From Halomonas borealis (GTDB lineage Bacteria; Pseudomonadota; Gammaproteobacteria; Pseudomonadales; Halomonadaceae), in assembly GCF_004798905.1 (NCBI RefSeq), contig NZ_SDMO01000021.1, positions 1-37,090 of the forward strand: a stretch of DNA of 37,090 bases, in the 5' to 3' direction. Positions 1 through 7,324 of this stretch are shown piece by piece (the stretch's first letter is position 1; every line of letters begins with the position of its first letter). The notes beneath the pieces are model-generated. The model saw only the letters and a list, made by a program, of their open reading frames with translations. It searched no databases and had not been told where the DNA came from. A program made the translations under genes and the position numbers.

Positions 1-33
1 GGGCCTGCCCGAGCCCCGCATCCGACGACGTGA
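1..33 (+). CDS. possible C-terminal tail of a gene entering from the left
   Basis: Frame 1 is open from the window edge to a TGA at 31-33 that abuts a strong terminator hairpin. A stop directly in front of a terminator is what the end of a real gene looks like, but only ten residues are visible and they carry no recognisable motif. Very tentative. Confidence 0.22.
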   Translation, partial: GPARAPHPTT

Positions 34-61
34 AAGCCGAGCCTCCGGGCTCGGCTTTTTT
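33..61 (+). terminator. rho-independent terminator
   Basis: An 11-bp perfect stem (33-43 with 48-58) closes a TCCG tetraloop and runs into a T-tract ending at 61. It would terminate transcription entering from the left edge of the window. Confidence 0.8.
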
Positions 62-423
62 GTGCCTGGCTATGTCGGGTGCTAGGCGCCGGCACTATGC
101 CGGGCCGGTTTCCAGAACGAGCGCCCCGTCCTCTTGTGAGGATGGGGTGTTGTCGTATCGGCGTTGGAGAGGTAGTGGGTCGCCGTGTCGAGGTGAATCC
201 CGCGCTTCTTCCCCAGTGCCCTGACCCTATGGGGATGCGTCACGCTGGGGCTATGGCACTCGGCACTCGAGTGCCGACCAAGTAGGAGGCGGGATGGCTT
301 AGACGCCAGCATGGCGGAAATCAGCGCGCAGGGTGGTACGTGGGAGAGAGAGCGGCGAAGAGGTGCCGAGCACCTTCAAGTGGCAGCCCCTGTGGCCGTC
401 GGTGGACGGCGTGACCGATACGA
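62..423. other. gene-free stretch between two terminators
   Basis: No convincing coding sequence is seen here. The short open frames lack sensible starts or known motifs. It holds a terminator-like hairpin (122-133 paired with 138-149, loop TTGT, two G-U pairs, weak T-run after it), a small inverted repeat (89-93 with 99-103), an 18-bp perfect palindrome at 260-277, and a good Shine-Dalgarno (AGGAGG, 284-289) followed by an ATG at 294 whose frame stops after two codons. The impression is of a decayed gene or a small-RNA locus, but neither can be shown from sequence alone. Confidence 0.5.
260..277. promoter_or_regulatory. 18-bp perfect palindrome, operator-like
   Basis: TCGGCACTCGAGTGCCGA is a perfect 18-bp palindrome with no loop, a form typical of a dimeric repressor site. 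The half-site motif GGCACT also occurs once more directly upstream (255-260), so the half-site is present in direct repeat as well. It lies in non-coding DNA between two terminators. No promoter boxes could be assigned confidently around it. Confidence 0.4.
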
Positions 424-450
424 AAAGGCCGGGCAAGAAGCCCGGCCTTT
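424..450 (-). terminator. rho-independent terminator for the Tim44-domain gene
   Basis: An 11-bp perfect stem (424-434 with 440-450, 5-nt loop) starts with an A-run and ends with a T-run, so it can act in both directions. It lies 17 bp past the stop of the minus-strand Tim44-domain gene. Confidence 0.75.
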
Positions 451-467
451 CTCGTGGCGGTGACTGA

Positions 468-1298
468 TCAGGCGGGGTTCTGCTCGATCCCCTGGACGTG
501 CCAGGGGGCATCCTCACGCAGCTCGCGTATCAGGTGCCAGGTCTCGTTGAAGGCGTTCTGTTCACCGTTCTCGTCGAGAATGCCGTGGAACAGCACGGTG
601 GCTTCGGCCTGGGTGCCGATTTCCTGGATGCTGCCGAGTTCGGCGAACAGGCGCACGACCTCGGTATGGTTGTTGGCCGGCTGCTGATCGCGCTCGGTGC
701 GTAACAGGTTGTAGAGCTCGGGTGTCACGTAGTCCTGTATCTGGGAGAAGTCGTTGTTGTCCCAGGCCCGCTGCAGGGTCATGAAGTGTTCCTTGGCGCC
801 GCCCAGGAAACGCTCGCGATCGAACCACGTCGGTTCCTTGGCGAGGCCGCCACCGAGGCTGCCGGTAAAGGCCTGGGGCTGTGCCTGGGACGGTTCCCGG
901 GCGTCGCGGGATGCCATGTTCGGCCCCCCGGAGGTGGCGGCTCGTCGCTTGTGGGCGAAGAGCTTGAACAACAGGAAGAGCGCGCCGCCGATCAGCAGGA
1001 TATCGAAGAAGCGCAGGTCGTCGAAGGCGCCGCCGAAGAACAGCGAGGCGAGCAGGCCGCCGGCCAGCAGGCCGGCGAAGGGGCCGGCGAAACGCGAGAG
1101 CCCGCTGGATGGCTTGCGCCGGGTTGAGGCGGCACCCGCGGTGCTGTTGGTGCGTGAGCTGGTGGCGCTCGGGCCGTCGGCGGAGCGGGAGTAGCTGCCG
1201 AAGCTCTTGCCGCCCCCCATGCGGCGGGCGTCGGCGTGGTCGACGGCGAGGCCGAAGCCAAGCAGGCCGACGACGAGCATGACAAGGAGTTGACGCAT
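468..1298 (-). CDS. Tim44-like domain membrane protein
   Basis: 276 residues. An N-terminal hydrophobic segment (about 3-20) ending in an ADA-type motif looks like a signal peptide. It is followed by an RMGGGKSFGS stretch (26-35) that is typical of bacterial Tim44-domain proteins, a Ser/Thr-rich linker, and two hydrophobic segments (about 73-90 and 97-115). The C-terminal part from about residue 150 to the end is the soluble Tim44/TIM44-like domain, named after the mitochondrial import motor subunit. The bacterial members are envelope proteins with no settled function. A GGAGA sequence sits before the ATG. The gene is divergent from the isochorismatase-fold gene (106 bp between the starts) and ends before a good terminator. 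A TAGAAT box on the minus strand at 1354-1359 could be its -10 element. Confidence 0.85.
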   Translation of the reverse strand: MRQLLVMLVVGLLGFGLAVDHADARRMGGGKSFGSYSRSADGPSATSSRTNSTAGAASTRRKPSSGLSRFAGPFAGLLAGGLLASLFFGGAFDDLRFFDILLIGGALFLLFKLFAHKRRAATSGGPNMASRDAREPSQAQPQAFTGSLGGGLAKEPTWFDRERFLGGAKEHFMTLQRAWDNNDFSQIQDYVTPELYNLLRTERDQQPANNHTEVVRLFAELGSIQEIGTQAEATVLFHGILDENGEQNAFNETWHLIRELREDAPWHVQGIEQNPA

Positions 1299-1404
1299 CG
1301 TGTGTCTCCAGAGAGTGTGGCGAAGGAGCCGCCGAGAAGAGTCGAAGCGCTCATTCTAGCGACTAAGTGGGCCTCCGACACCGTCTACCGAGAGAGGATC
1401 GTCG

Positions 1405-1983
1405 ATGCGTCTGGTGCGTGAGAAGAGTGTGCTGCTGATCGTTGACCTGCAGGCGGGGCTGCTGCCGGTGCTGGAGGATGGTGAACAGGCCGTTCGTGAA
1501 GCGAGCTGGTTGGGCGGTGTGGCCGGCGCGTTGGGCGTGCCGGTATGGTTGACCGAGCAGTCGCCGATGAAGCTCGGCGGCACCGATGCGGGCCTGTTGG
1601 CGGCGCTCGAGGGCCCGCGGCGCTGGGAGAAGACGCATTTCGATGCCCATGCGCAGGCGCGGTTCGCGGCGGCGCTGGAGGACGGCGGGAGGCGGCAGGT
1701 GGTGCTATGCGGGGCCGAGGCGCATGTTTGCGTGCTGCAGACGGGACTCGGCCTGCGTGAGGCCGGTTATGACGTCTTCTGGTTGGCGGAGGCCACGGTG
1801 AGTCGGCGCCGCGCTGAGGCGGGCCTGGCCCGTCGGCGCATCGAGCGGGCCGGTGGCTGGACGGTGAGCGCCGACATGGCGGCTTATGAGTGGCTGGAGC
1901 GCGGCGATGATGCCGACTTCCAGGACCTGCACCGCCGCTTCCTCAAGCCGCGTTCGCCGCGCCCCTTGCGTTTCTTCGATTGA
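1405..1983 (+). CDS. isochorismatase-family cysteine hydrolase
   Basis: 192 residues, the usual length for the family. The cysteine hydrolase triad of the isochorismatase fold is in place: Asp14 in LIVDLQ, Lys76 in EKTHFD, and Cys109 in AHVCVLQT. The fold covers the whole protein, and the closest general type is the YcaC-like group, whose substrates are mostly unknown amides or carboximides. The substrate cannot be read from sequence. The ATG follows a GAGAGGA ribosome binding site. The gene is convergent with yaaA, with only 19 bp between the stops, so transcripts from the two sides overlap or end very close together. The C-terminus is rich in Arg and Pro. Confidence 0.85.
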   Translation: MRLVREKSVLLIVDLQAGLLPVLEDGEQAVREASWLGGVAGALGVPVWLTEQSPMKLGGTDAGLLAALEGPRRWEKTHFDAHAQARFAAALEDGGRRQVVLCGAEAHVCVLQTGLGLREAGYDVFWLAEATVSRRRAEAGLARRRIERAGGWTVSADMAAYEWLERGDDADFQDLHRRFLKPRSPRPLRFFD

Positions 1984-2002
1984 GGCACGGCGTGGCCGGG
2001 CA

Positions 2003-2785
2003 TCAGGGGCGGTCCTGCTCGGCGCGGCAGAACACCAGGCTGTTGCCCTCGCTCATGGCGGCGCTGTAGCGGTAGCCGGCCACATCGAAGTCCTTGAGGC
2101 CTTCCGGGTCGTCGAGGCGCTGGTGGACCATCCAGGCCGCCATCAGGCCGCGGGCCTTCTTGGCGTAGAAGCTGATGATCTTGTGCTGACCGTTCTTCTC
2201 GTCCTTGAACACCGGGGCGATCACCCTGGCGTCGAGCCGCTTGGCGTCGATGGCCTTGAAGTACTCGTTGGAGGCCAGGTTGACCAGCACCTTGCTGCCG
2301 CTATCGGCGATGGCACGCTCGAGGGCCGCGCTGAGGGTCGACCGCCAGTAGGCGTAGAGATCCTTGCCCGCGGGGTTGGTCAGCTTGGTGCCCATCTCCA
2401 GGCGATAGGGCTGGATCAGGTCCAGCGGGCGCAGCAGGCCGTAGAGGCCGGAGAGGATGCGTAGATGGCCCTGAGCGAAGGCGTTGTCGCCGTCGTCGAA
2501 GGAGGCGGCCTCTAGCCCCACGTAGACGTCGCCCTGGAAGGCCTGGGCGGCGGGCTTGGCGTTATCCGGGGTGAAGGGGGTCTGCCACTCGGCGAAGCGG
2601 GCCGCGTTGAGCCCGGCGATCTTGTCGCTGACGCCCATCAGCTCGCCGATCTGCTGAGGCGAAAGCTCGCGCAGGATGTCGATCAGCTCGCGGCTGTGGT
2701 CGAGGAAGTCGGGCCGGGTGGCCTGGGAGGTGGTCGCCGGGGTCTCGAAGTCCAGCGTCTTGGCGGGCGAGATCACGCTCAGCAT
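2003..2785 (-). CDS. yaaA: peroxide stress protein YaaA
   Basis: 260 residues, close to the E. coli length. It starts with [15 protein letters not shown], the hallmark N-terminus of the YaaA (formerly DUF328/UPF0246) family, and keeps the family motifs [31 protein letters not shown] and RGLMAAWM. In E. coli YaaA lowers intracellular iron during peroxide stress and is induced by OxyR, so it limits Fenton damage. The protein has a helix-hairpin-helix DNA-binding fold. The ATG follows a CAGGAG ribosome binding site. A TATACT box on the minus strand (2820-2825) may be its -10 element. No OxyR site was identified. Confidence 0.95.
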   Translation of the reverse strand: MLSVISPAKTLDFETPATTSQATRPDFLDHSRELIDILRELSPQQIGELMGVSDKIAGLNAARFAEWQTPFTPDNAKPAAQAFQGDVYVGLEAASFDDGDNAFAQGHLRILSGLYGLLRPLDLIQPYRLEMGTKLTNPAGKDLYAYWRSTLSAALERAIADSGSKVLVNLASNEYFKAIDAKRLDARVIAPVFKDEKNGQHKIISFYAKKARGLMAAWMVHQRLDDPEGLKDFDVAGYRYSAAMSEGNSLVFCRAEQDRP

Positions 2786-2839
2786 GGGGCGCTCCTGTGC
2801 CTGTAGAGAGTCGCCAGCGAGTATATCAGGCGCGCCCTT

Positions 2840-2872
2840 GCGCCGGGGCTATCGGGTTCATAGCCCCGGCGC
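2840..2872 (-). terminator. strong hairpin after tas
   Basis: A 13-bp perfect stem (2840-2852 with 2860-2872) closes a 7-nt loop 17 bp after the tas stop. It has no T-tract, so efficient intrinsic termination is uncertain; it could instead stabilise the tas mRNA 3' end. It also lies just upstream of the presumed yaaA promoter. Confidence 0.55.
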
Positions 2873-2889
2873 GTGTCGGCCGGCAGGGC

Positions 2890-3924
2890 TCAGGGGCAGG
2901 GGTTCGGGATGCGCCGGTGGACGGCTTCGAGAGCCGCGAGGACCTCGTCGTCGAGGCGCAGCGCCTCGCTCTCCAGGTTACTTTCCAGCTGCGCCATGCT
3001 GGTGGCGCCGATGATGTTGCTGGTCAGGAAGGAGCGTGAATTGACATAGGCCAGCGCCATCTGGGCCGGGTCGAGGCCGTGCTCCCGGGCGATCTCGACA
3101 TAGGCGCGGGTCGCCTCGTCGGCCGCGGGCGTGTTGTAGCGCTGGAAGCGCTCAAAGAGCGTCAGGCGTGCCCCCTCCGGTCGAGCACCGTCGAGGTACT
3201 TGCCGGACAGCTTGCCGAAGGCCAGCGGTGAGTAGGCCAGCAGGCCGACGTCCTCGCGATGGGCGATCTCGGCCAGGCCGACCTCGAAGCTGCGGTTGAG
3301 CAGGCTGTAGGGGTTCTGCACCGAGGCGACGCGCGGCAGCCCCTGGCGTTCGGCCAGCCGCAGGGCGTGCATCACCCCCCAGGGTGTCTCGTTGGACAGC
3401 CCCACGGCGCGAATCTTGCCGGCCTGCACCAGTTCCTGCAGCGCGGATAGGCTCTCCTCGAGGCCCGTGGCGTCGTCTTCCTGTTCGTCGTGCTCGTAGC
3501 CGAGGCGGCCGAAATAGTTCGCCTGCCGGTCGGGCCAGTGCAGCTGATAGAGATCGACATAGTCGGTCTGCAGGCGCGTAAGGCTGTCGTCGATGGCCTG
3601 ATGCAGGTGCTCGCGGGTCAGTCGCGGGCCACCACGGATGTGGGCCAGCCCCGGCCCGGCGGCCTTGGTGGCGAGGATGACGTCGTCTCGCGCGCCGCGG
3701 GCCTTGAGCCAGCTGCCGACGTAGGACTCGGTCAGCCCTTGGGTCTCGGCCCTGGGCGGCACCGGGTACATCTCGGCGGTATCGATGAAGTTGACGCCGA
3801 AGGCCGTGGCGCGGTCTAGCTGCTCATGGGCCTCGGCCTCGCTGTTCTGCTCGCCGAAGGTCATGGTGCCGAGGCACAGCCGGCTGACGTCGAGGCCAGT
3901 CTGGCCTAGAGGGCGGGTCTGCAT
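2890..3924 (-). CDS. tas: NADP(H)-dependent aldo-keto reductase Tas
   Basis: 344 residues, matching E. coli Tas (346). The start was placed at MQTRPLGQTG because GAGGAAAC precedes that ATG, rather than at an upstream ATG 13 codons earlier. The aldo-keto reductase tetrad is complete: Asp48, Tyr53, Lys87, His129. Long family-specific motifs are present, including LGTMTFGEQNSEAEAHEQLD near the N-terminus, IDTAEMYPVPPR, and VQNPYSLLNRSFEVGLAE. Tas reduces carbonyl compounds with NADPH. In E. coli it is named for suppressing tyrosine auxotrophy under starvation; its physiological substrate is unknown. It stands alone, divergent from the Sel1 gene and followed by a strong hairpin. Confidence 0.93.
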   Translation of the reverse strand: MQTRPLGQTGLDVSRLCLGTMTFGEQNSEAEAHEQLDRATAFGVNFIDTAEMYPVPPRAETQGLTESYVGSWLKARGARDDVILATKAAGPGLAHIRGGPRLTREHLHQAIDDSLTRLQTDYVDLYQLHWPDRQANYFGRLGYEHDEQEDDATGLEESLSALQELVQAGKIRAVGLSNETPWGVMHALRLAERQGLPRVASVQNPYSLLNRSFEVGLAEIAHREDVGLLAYSPLAFGKLSGKYLDGARPEGARLTLFERFQRYNTPAADEATRAYVEIAREHGLDPAQMALAYVNSRSFLTSNIIGATSMAQLESNLESEALRLDDEVLAALEAVHRRIPNPCP

Positions 3925-4001
3925 CCGTGTTTCCTCATCAAGGGGTGGGCAGTGCGTTGGCATGGTAGCGCCGGGGAAGCGAGATCGTAAATGGCGGGGG
4001 G

Positions 4002-4030
4002 TTGAGTCGCCGTCGGGGCGGGCGTATGCT
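4002..4030 (+). promoter_or_regulatory. sigma70-type promoter for the Sel1-repeat gene
   Basis: TTGAGT (4002-4007) and TATGCT (4025-4030) are separated by exactly 17 bp in the intergenic region upstream of the Sel1-repeat gene. This implies a 5' leader of about 110 nt. Match by eye only. Confidence 0.5.
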
Positions 4031-4146
4031 GCGCATCCGCTGCCTGGGAGGAGCCCACAAGGCGGCCGCTTTTTCCGTACAGGACGCCGGGCACAGGAGG
4101 CTGCTTCGACGTCATCAACCGACCCCCGGACGCAAGGTTGTTTGTC

Positions 4147-4662
4147 ATGCCGCAGGCATCGTCACTGTTCACTCGGCTCGAGTACCAACTGGCGTGCCAG
4201 CTGTTCCATACACGCTGGCTGCCTCGCTCGCCGCGCACGCAGCGCCTGACTATGCATCTGTTCCAGCGCTGCGCGGATGCCGGACACCCGGCCGCCCTGT
4301 CGTTGTACGGCCATGTGCTGTTTCGGCGTGCCGTCACGCCACAGGACAAGGCCCGTGGCGCCCGCTATGTCCTCGAGGCCGCCCAGGGCGGCGATTGGCA
4401 TGCCCAGTATCAGGCCGGGCAGATCTATGAGTACGGTTGCGCCCAGTACCCGCATCGCGACGACCGGGCGGTCACCTGGTATGCGCGGGCCGGCGAGGCC
4501 GGGCATTGCCTGGCGGCGGAGCGCCTGGCCCGGGCCTATCGCCACGGCGAGCTGGGGTTGCCGGAAGACCACGAGCGTACCGCACACTGGGCGGCCCTGG
4601 CCGAGCGCAACGCCGTGCCGATCGCATCACTGGACAGCGATGAAGTCGGGACGCGACACTAG
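4147..4662 (+). CDS. Sel1-repeat protein
   Basis: 171 residues from the ATG at 4147, chosen over the in-frame TTG at 4138 because AAGG (4134-4137) is correctly spaced to the ATG. It contains Sel1-like (TPR-related) helix pairs: AGHPAALSLYGHVLF, GDWHAQYQAGQIYEYG and AGHCLAAERLARAYRHG fit the A.hp.A...LG..Y pattern and span roughly residues 42-155. There is no signal peptide or membrane segment, so it is probably a cytoplasmic scaffold. Sel1 proteins mediate protein-protein contacts, and the partner is unknown. The gene is followed, across a structured 78-bp gap, by a DEDDh exonuclease gene on the same strand, so the two may be co-transcribed. Confidence 0.75.
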   Translation: MPQASSLFTRLEYQLACQLFHTRWLPRSPRTQRLTMHLFQRCADAGHPAALSLYGHVLFRRAVTPQDKARGARYVLEAAQGGDWHAQYQAGQIYEYGCAQYPHRDDRAVTWYARAGEAGHCLAAERLARAYRHGELGLPEDHERTAHWAALAERNAVPIASLDSDEVGTRH

Positions 4663-4724
4663 GATGATGGCGCCTCCCCCAAGGCAGTGACTCTGGCCAC
4701 CCTGCACGGTGGCCCTACATCATC
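4663..4724 (+). other. nested stem structure between the Sel1 and exonuclease genes
   Basis: An outer 7-bp stem GATGATG/CATCATC (4663-4669 with 4718-4724) encloses an inner perfect 7-bp hairpin GGCCACC/GGTGGCC (4695-4701 with 4708-4714). The outer arm ends directly against the AAGGA ribosome binding site (4725-4729) of the exonuclease gene, so folding could affect its translation. Seen directly; function is inference. Confidence 0.35.
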
Positions 4725-4740
4725 AAGGACTCAGCAGCCC

Positions 4741-5235
4741 GTGACGTTACCGACACTGCTGGATATCGAAGCGTCCGGATTCGGACGCGGCAGCTACCCC
4801 ATCGAGGTCGGTCTGGCTCGTGCGGACGGCAGTACCTGCGCCTTCCTGATCCAGCCCCTGGATGAGTGGACACACTGGGATCCCAAGGCGGAACTGCTGC
4901 ATGGCATCTCGCGCAATCGCCTGGCCCGCGAGGGCTACCCCGTGCGCGAGGTGGCGCGCTGGCTCAATGACGAGCTCGTCGAGGTCGGTGTGGCCTACAG
5001 CGATAGCTGGGGCTACGACAATACCTGGATGTCGCTGCTCTTCCATCATGCCGGCATGTTGCCGGCCTTCCGCCTCGAGGCGCTGCGCCGCCTGCTCGGC
5101 GAGGCCCAGCTGATTCGCTGGAGCGAGACCAAGGAGGCGATCATCGCGGAGCGCGGCATCCAGCGTCATCGCGCCGGGGAAGACGCCCTGCTGCTGCAGC
5201 TCACCTACCAGCGCACGTTGGGCGGCGCCGACTGA
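4741..5235 (+). CDS. DEDDh 3'-5' exonuclease-like protein
   Basis: 164 residues from the GTG at 4741, chosen because AAGGA (4725-4729) precedes it and the family similarity begins there; an in-frame GTG at 4687 would add 18 residues of unrelated sequence. The DnaQ/RNase T type motifs are visible: Asp8 and Glu10 in LLDIEASGFG, Asp93 in WGYDNTW, and His143 with Asp148 in HRAGEDA (the HX4D signature of the DEDDh subclass). The protein is a stand-alone exonuclease domain without polymerase contacts that I can identify. It would hydrolyse nucleotides from 3' ends of DNA or RNA using two metal ions; the substrate is not known. It follows the Sel1 gene and is convergent with the LOG-family gene. Confidence 0.75.
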   Translation: MTLPTLLDIEASGFGRGSYPIEVGLARADGSTCAFLIQPLDEWTHWDPKAELLHGISRNRLAREGYPVREVARWLNDELVEVGVAYSDSWGYDNTWMSLLFHHAGMLPAFRLEALRRLLGEAQLIRWSETKEAIIAERGIQRHRAGEDALLLQLTYQRTLGGAD

Positions 5236-5267
5236 CGCCGTAGCACTACCCACCGCCCAGCCTACGA

Positions 5268-5290
5268 CCGCCCGGCCTCGCGCCGGGCGG
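5268..5290. terminator. hairpin between convergent genes
   Basis: A perfect 9-bp GC-rich stem (5268-5276 with 5282-5290) with a 5-nt loop lies between the stops of the exonuclease gene and the LOG-family gene. It lacks a T-tract on either strand, so it is only a candidate bidirectional terminator. Confidence 0.45.
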
Positions 5291-5318
5291 CGTGTGTCGT
5301 GGCCTCGGCGACTCCGGC

Positions 5319-5867
5319 TCAGGCGCCCAGCCGGGTCTCCAGGGCATCGAGCAGGGCCGCGGGTGCCTCGGCGGCGAGCAGGTCCTGGCGAGTGTGAGCG
5401 TCGAGGAAGCCGTGCTCCACGGTGCTGTCGAGGAAGGTCAGCAGCGGCGAGTAGAAGCCGCCGGTGTCGAGCAGGCCGATCGGCTTGTCGTGCAGCCCCA
5501 GGTAGCGCCAGGTCCAGGCCTCGAACAGTTCCTCCAGCGTGCCGATGCCCCCGGGCAGGGCGATGAAGGCATCGCAGTGGGCGGCCATGCTGGCCTTGCG
5601 CTCGTGCATGTTGCGCACGCGGATCAGCCGGGTCAGCGCCAGGTGGGCCTGCTCGCGTTCCACCAGGTGGTCTGGCATGACGCCGGTCACCTCGCCGCCG
5701 GCCGCCAGCACGCTGTCGGCCAGTTCGCCCATCATGCCCACTCGGGCGCCGCCATAGACCAGCGAGTGACCGCGCCGGGCCAGCGCCTCGCCCAGTGCCC
5801 GGGCGGCGGCGAGGAAGCGTGGGTCGTGGCCGTCGCGTGAGCCCAGGTAGACGCAGAAACTCGACAT
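5319..5867 (-). CDS. LOG-family nucleoside 5'-monophosphate phosphoribohydrolase
   Basis: 182 residues. The start is MSSFCVYLGS, directly after an AAGGAGGAG ribosome binding site; an upstream ATG would add 13 residues without support. It has a Rossmann-like fold with the LOG signature: PGGIGTLEE (105-113) and the catalytic Arg90 in HERKASM. The VYGGARVGMMG motif (37-46) is also typical. LOG enzymes cleave nucleoside monophosphates, releasing the base and ribose 5-phosphate. The plant relatives activate cytokinins; bacterial members such as the PpnN-unrelated YvdD type act in purine turnover, and many are mislabelled lysine decarboxylases. It is the last gene of a seven-gene minus-strand run. 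Confidence 0.9.
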   Translation of the reverse strand: MSSFCVYLGSRDGHDPRFLAAARALGEALARRGHSLVYGGARVGMMGELADSVLAAGGEVTGVMPDHLVEREQAHLALTRLIRVRNMHERKASMAAHCDAFIALPGGIGTLEELFEAWTWRYLGLHDKPIGLLDTGGFYSPLLTFLDSTVEHGFLDAHTRQDLLAAEAPAALLDALETRLGA

Positions 5868-5911
5868 CTTCTCCTCCTTGAAGGTTACCGCCGAAGCGTG
5901 GCGCAAACGAC

Positions 5912-5933
5912 GAGGGCGCCGGTCGGCGCCCTC
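5912..5933 (-). terminator. hairpin after the DUF501 gene
   Basis: A perfect 9-bp stem (5912-5920 with 5925-5933) with a GGTC loop lies 36 bp past the DUF501 stop and 45 bp before the LOG-family start. On the minus strand a modest T-rich stretch follows. It may partly separate the LOG-family gene from the operon upstream. Confidence 0.5.
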
Positions 5934-5969
5934 ATGCGGTGGTGTCGGGCCGCCGGCCGCGCTGGCGGC

Positions 5970-6491
5970 TCAGGGCAGCAGGTCGATGACGCCATACTCG
6001 GCGTCGACCCACTGGCCGATGACGTTGTGGCCACACAGGTGATGGGCGTATTGGGTATGCAGGCAGCGTACCTGGTCCCAGTTGGCGATGCCGCCGATGC
6101 CGCGTTGGCGCAGCATGTCAGCGTAGCCGCGGCGCTCGAGTTCGTGGCGCTGGGCCTCGCTCATGTGACGCCAACGAGCGGCCACGTAGTCCTCGTGGCT
6201 CTGATGGTAGGCGGCCAGGAAGTCGGGATCTTCCTTGAGCCGGGCCTCGAGGGTCTTGATCACCCCGGCCGCCTCGATGCGCGAGAGCTCGATCTTGAGC
6301 CGCTCGTCGCTCAGCCAGTAGAGGGTCGGGAAGGGGGTGCCGTCGACGATGGGGGCCATGCGCAGGACCAGCGGTGTGCCTTCGCCGTCGGCGGCGGCCA
6401 GGGCCTCGATGCCGCGCGGGGCGCGGTCGAGCTGTGTGGCGATGACGGCGAGCTGGCGCTCGTCAGGCATCGTGTCGGGGTGGGTCACCAT
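5970..6491 (-). CDS. DUF501 family protein
   Basis: 173 residues. The family features of DUF501 are visible: a TPFPTLYWLS motif (53-62) near the middle of the N-terminal half, and a C-terminal block RQRGIGGIANWDQVRCLHTQ ending in AHHLCGHNVIG, with conserved Cys and His residues. No function has been established for the family. The start is uncertain: ATG at 6491 has a weak GAGA upstream, and an ATG seven codons later (6470) is equally plausible. Either way the start overlaps the end of the upstream gene (stop at 6463), which points to translational coupling. Confidence 0.85.
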   Translation of the reverse strand: MVTHPDTMPDERQLAVIATQLDRAPRGIEALAAADGEGTPLVLRMAPIVDGTPFPTLYWLSDERLKIELSRIEAAGVIKTLEARLKEDPDFLAAYHQSHEDYVAARWRHMSEAQRHELERRGYADMLRQRGIGGIANWDQVRCLHTQYAHHLCGHNVIGQWVDAEYGVIDLLP

Positions 6492-6792
6492 CGTCGGGGT
6501 TGTCTCGTATGAATTTGGTCGAGCGTCCCACGGCGCGAAAGAAGGTGCGGTTGAGCTGCTCGGGGGTGGGCACGTAGTGCCAGTGCCGTTCGCAGTACTC
6601 AGCGCCGCGCGCGATCAGGACATCGTAGAGGCGGTTGAAGGGCGCATCATAATCGTAGGGGTCGGCCCCGAACAAGCGGATATGCGGGTAGTCGGCGAAG
6701 CGCTCCAGGAAGAAGCGCTCAAGCTCAGACTCGACGGCGCGATGACGCGCGACGTCGTCGGGATCGATCCAGAGGTCGTAGCGAATGCCCAT
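6463..6792 (-). CDS. small conserved-looking protein, function unknown
   Basis: 109 residues from MGIRYDLWIDP, chosen because GAGGGAG precedes this ATG; the open frame extends 23 codons further up without a ribosome binding site. The sequence is acidic and aromatic-rich (LFGADPYDYDAPFNRLYDVL, then ERHWHYVPTPEQLNRTFF), soluble, and without a signal peptide or membrane segment. I do not recognise a family. It overlaps the DUF501 gene by 8 to 29 bp depending on that start, and lies 61 bp after ybaK, so it is part of the same run. Codon use resembles its neighbours. Confidence 0.7.
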   Translation of the reverse strand: MGIRYDLWIDPDDVARHRAVESELERFFLERFADYPHIRLFGADPYDYDAPFNRLYDVLIARGAEYCERHWHYVPTPEQLNRTFFRAVGRSTKFIRDNPDDGDPPRHDA

Positions 6793-6853
6793 GACGGCTC
6801 CCTCGAGTGGGTGGGCGCAAGTACGGTTGTGACCGCGTGCGGTGAGATTCGGC

Positions 6854-7324
6854 TCAGTCACGCGCCAGCGGGGCGAAGGTCGCCGTCAGCAGGCGCGCCA
6901 GATCGAACGGTGCGAGTTCGATCTCCAGGCCGCGTCGTCCGCCGCTGACATGGATCCGCGGCAGGGCCTCGGCACTGGCATCGATGAAGGCCGGCAGGCG
7001 TTTCTTCTGCCCCAGCGGACTGATGCCGCCGACCACGTAGCCGGTGGCACGTTCGGCCTCGGCGGGCTCGGCCATGCGCGCCTTGCGGGCGCCGGCCACC
7101 CGCGCCAGGGCCTTGAGGTCGAGCTGGGCGGGGACCGGCACGATGGCCATCGCCAGACGGCCATCATCGAGCTGGGCGAGCAGCGTCTTGAACACCGTCG
7201 CTGGCGGTAGCCCCAGGGCCTCGGCGGCTTCCTCGCCGTAGGCCGGTCGGCGCGGGTCGTGGGCATAGCTGGCGGTGTCGAAGGTCACGTTGGCCTTCTC
7301 CAGCGCCTTGACGGCAGGGGTCAT
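6854..7324 (-). CDS. ybaK: Cys-tRNA(Pro)/Cys-tRNA(Cys) deacylase YbaK
   Basis: 156 residues, the normal length for the family (E. coli 159). The YbaK/EbsC hydrolase domain covers the whole protein, with Lys46 in ATVFKTLLA as the key substrate-binding lysine and the signature YVVGGISPLGQKKR (96-109). It removes cysteine wrongly attached to tRNA(Pro), working in trans with prolyl-tRNA synthetase. The ATG overlaps the stop of the upstream thioesterase gene by an ATGA junction, so the two are translationally coupled. Note GGISPLG here where GGxSPxG is the family pattern, so the active site looks intact. Confidence 0.93.
   Translation of the reverse strand: MTPAVKALEKANVTFDTASYAHDPRRPAYGEEAAEALGLPPATVFKTLLAQLDDGRLAMAIVPVPAQLDLKALARVAGARKARMAEPAEAERATGYVVGGISPLGQKKRLPAFIDASAEALPRIHVSGGRRGLEIELAPFDLARLLTATFAPLARD

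Noticed and set aside
311..463. Small plus-strand open frame of about 50 codons in the left gene-free stretch
   Set aside because: It runs through a strong terminator hairpin (424-450), the Shine-Dalgarno is 22 nt too far upstream, and the Arg-rich product has no sign of selection.
3922..3963. Upstream ATG for tas adding 13 residues
   Set aside because: The GAGGAAAC site is spaced to the ATG at 3924, and the family N-terminus begins there.
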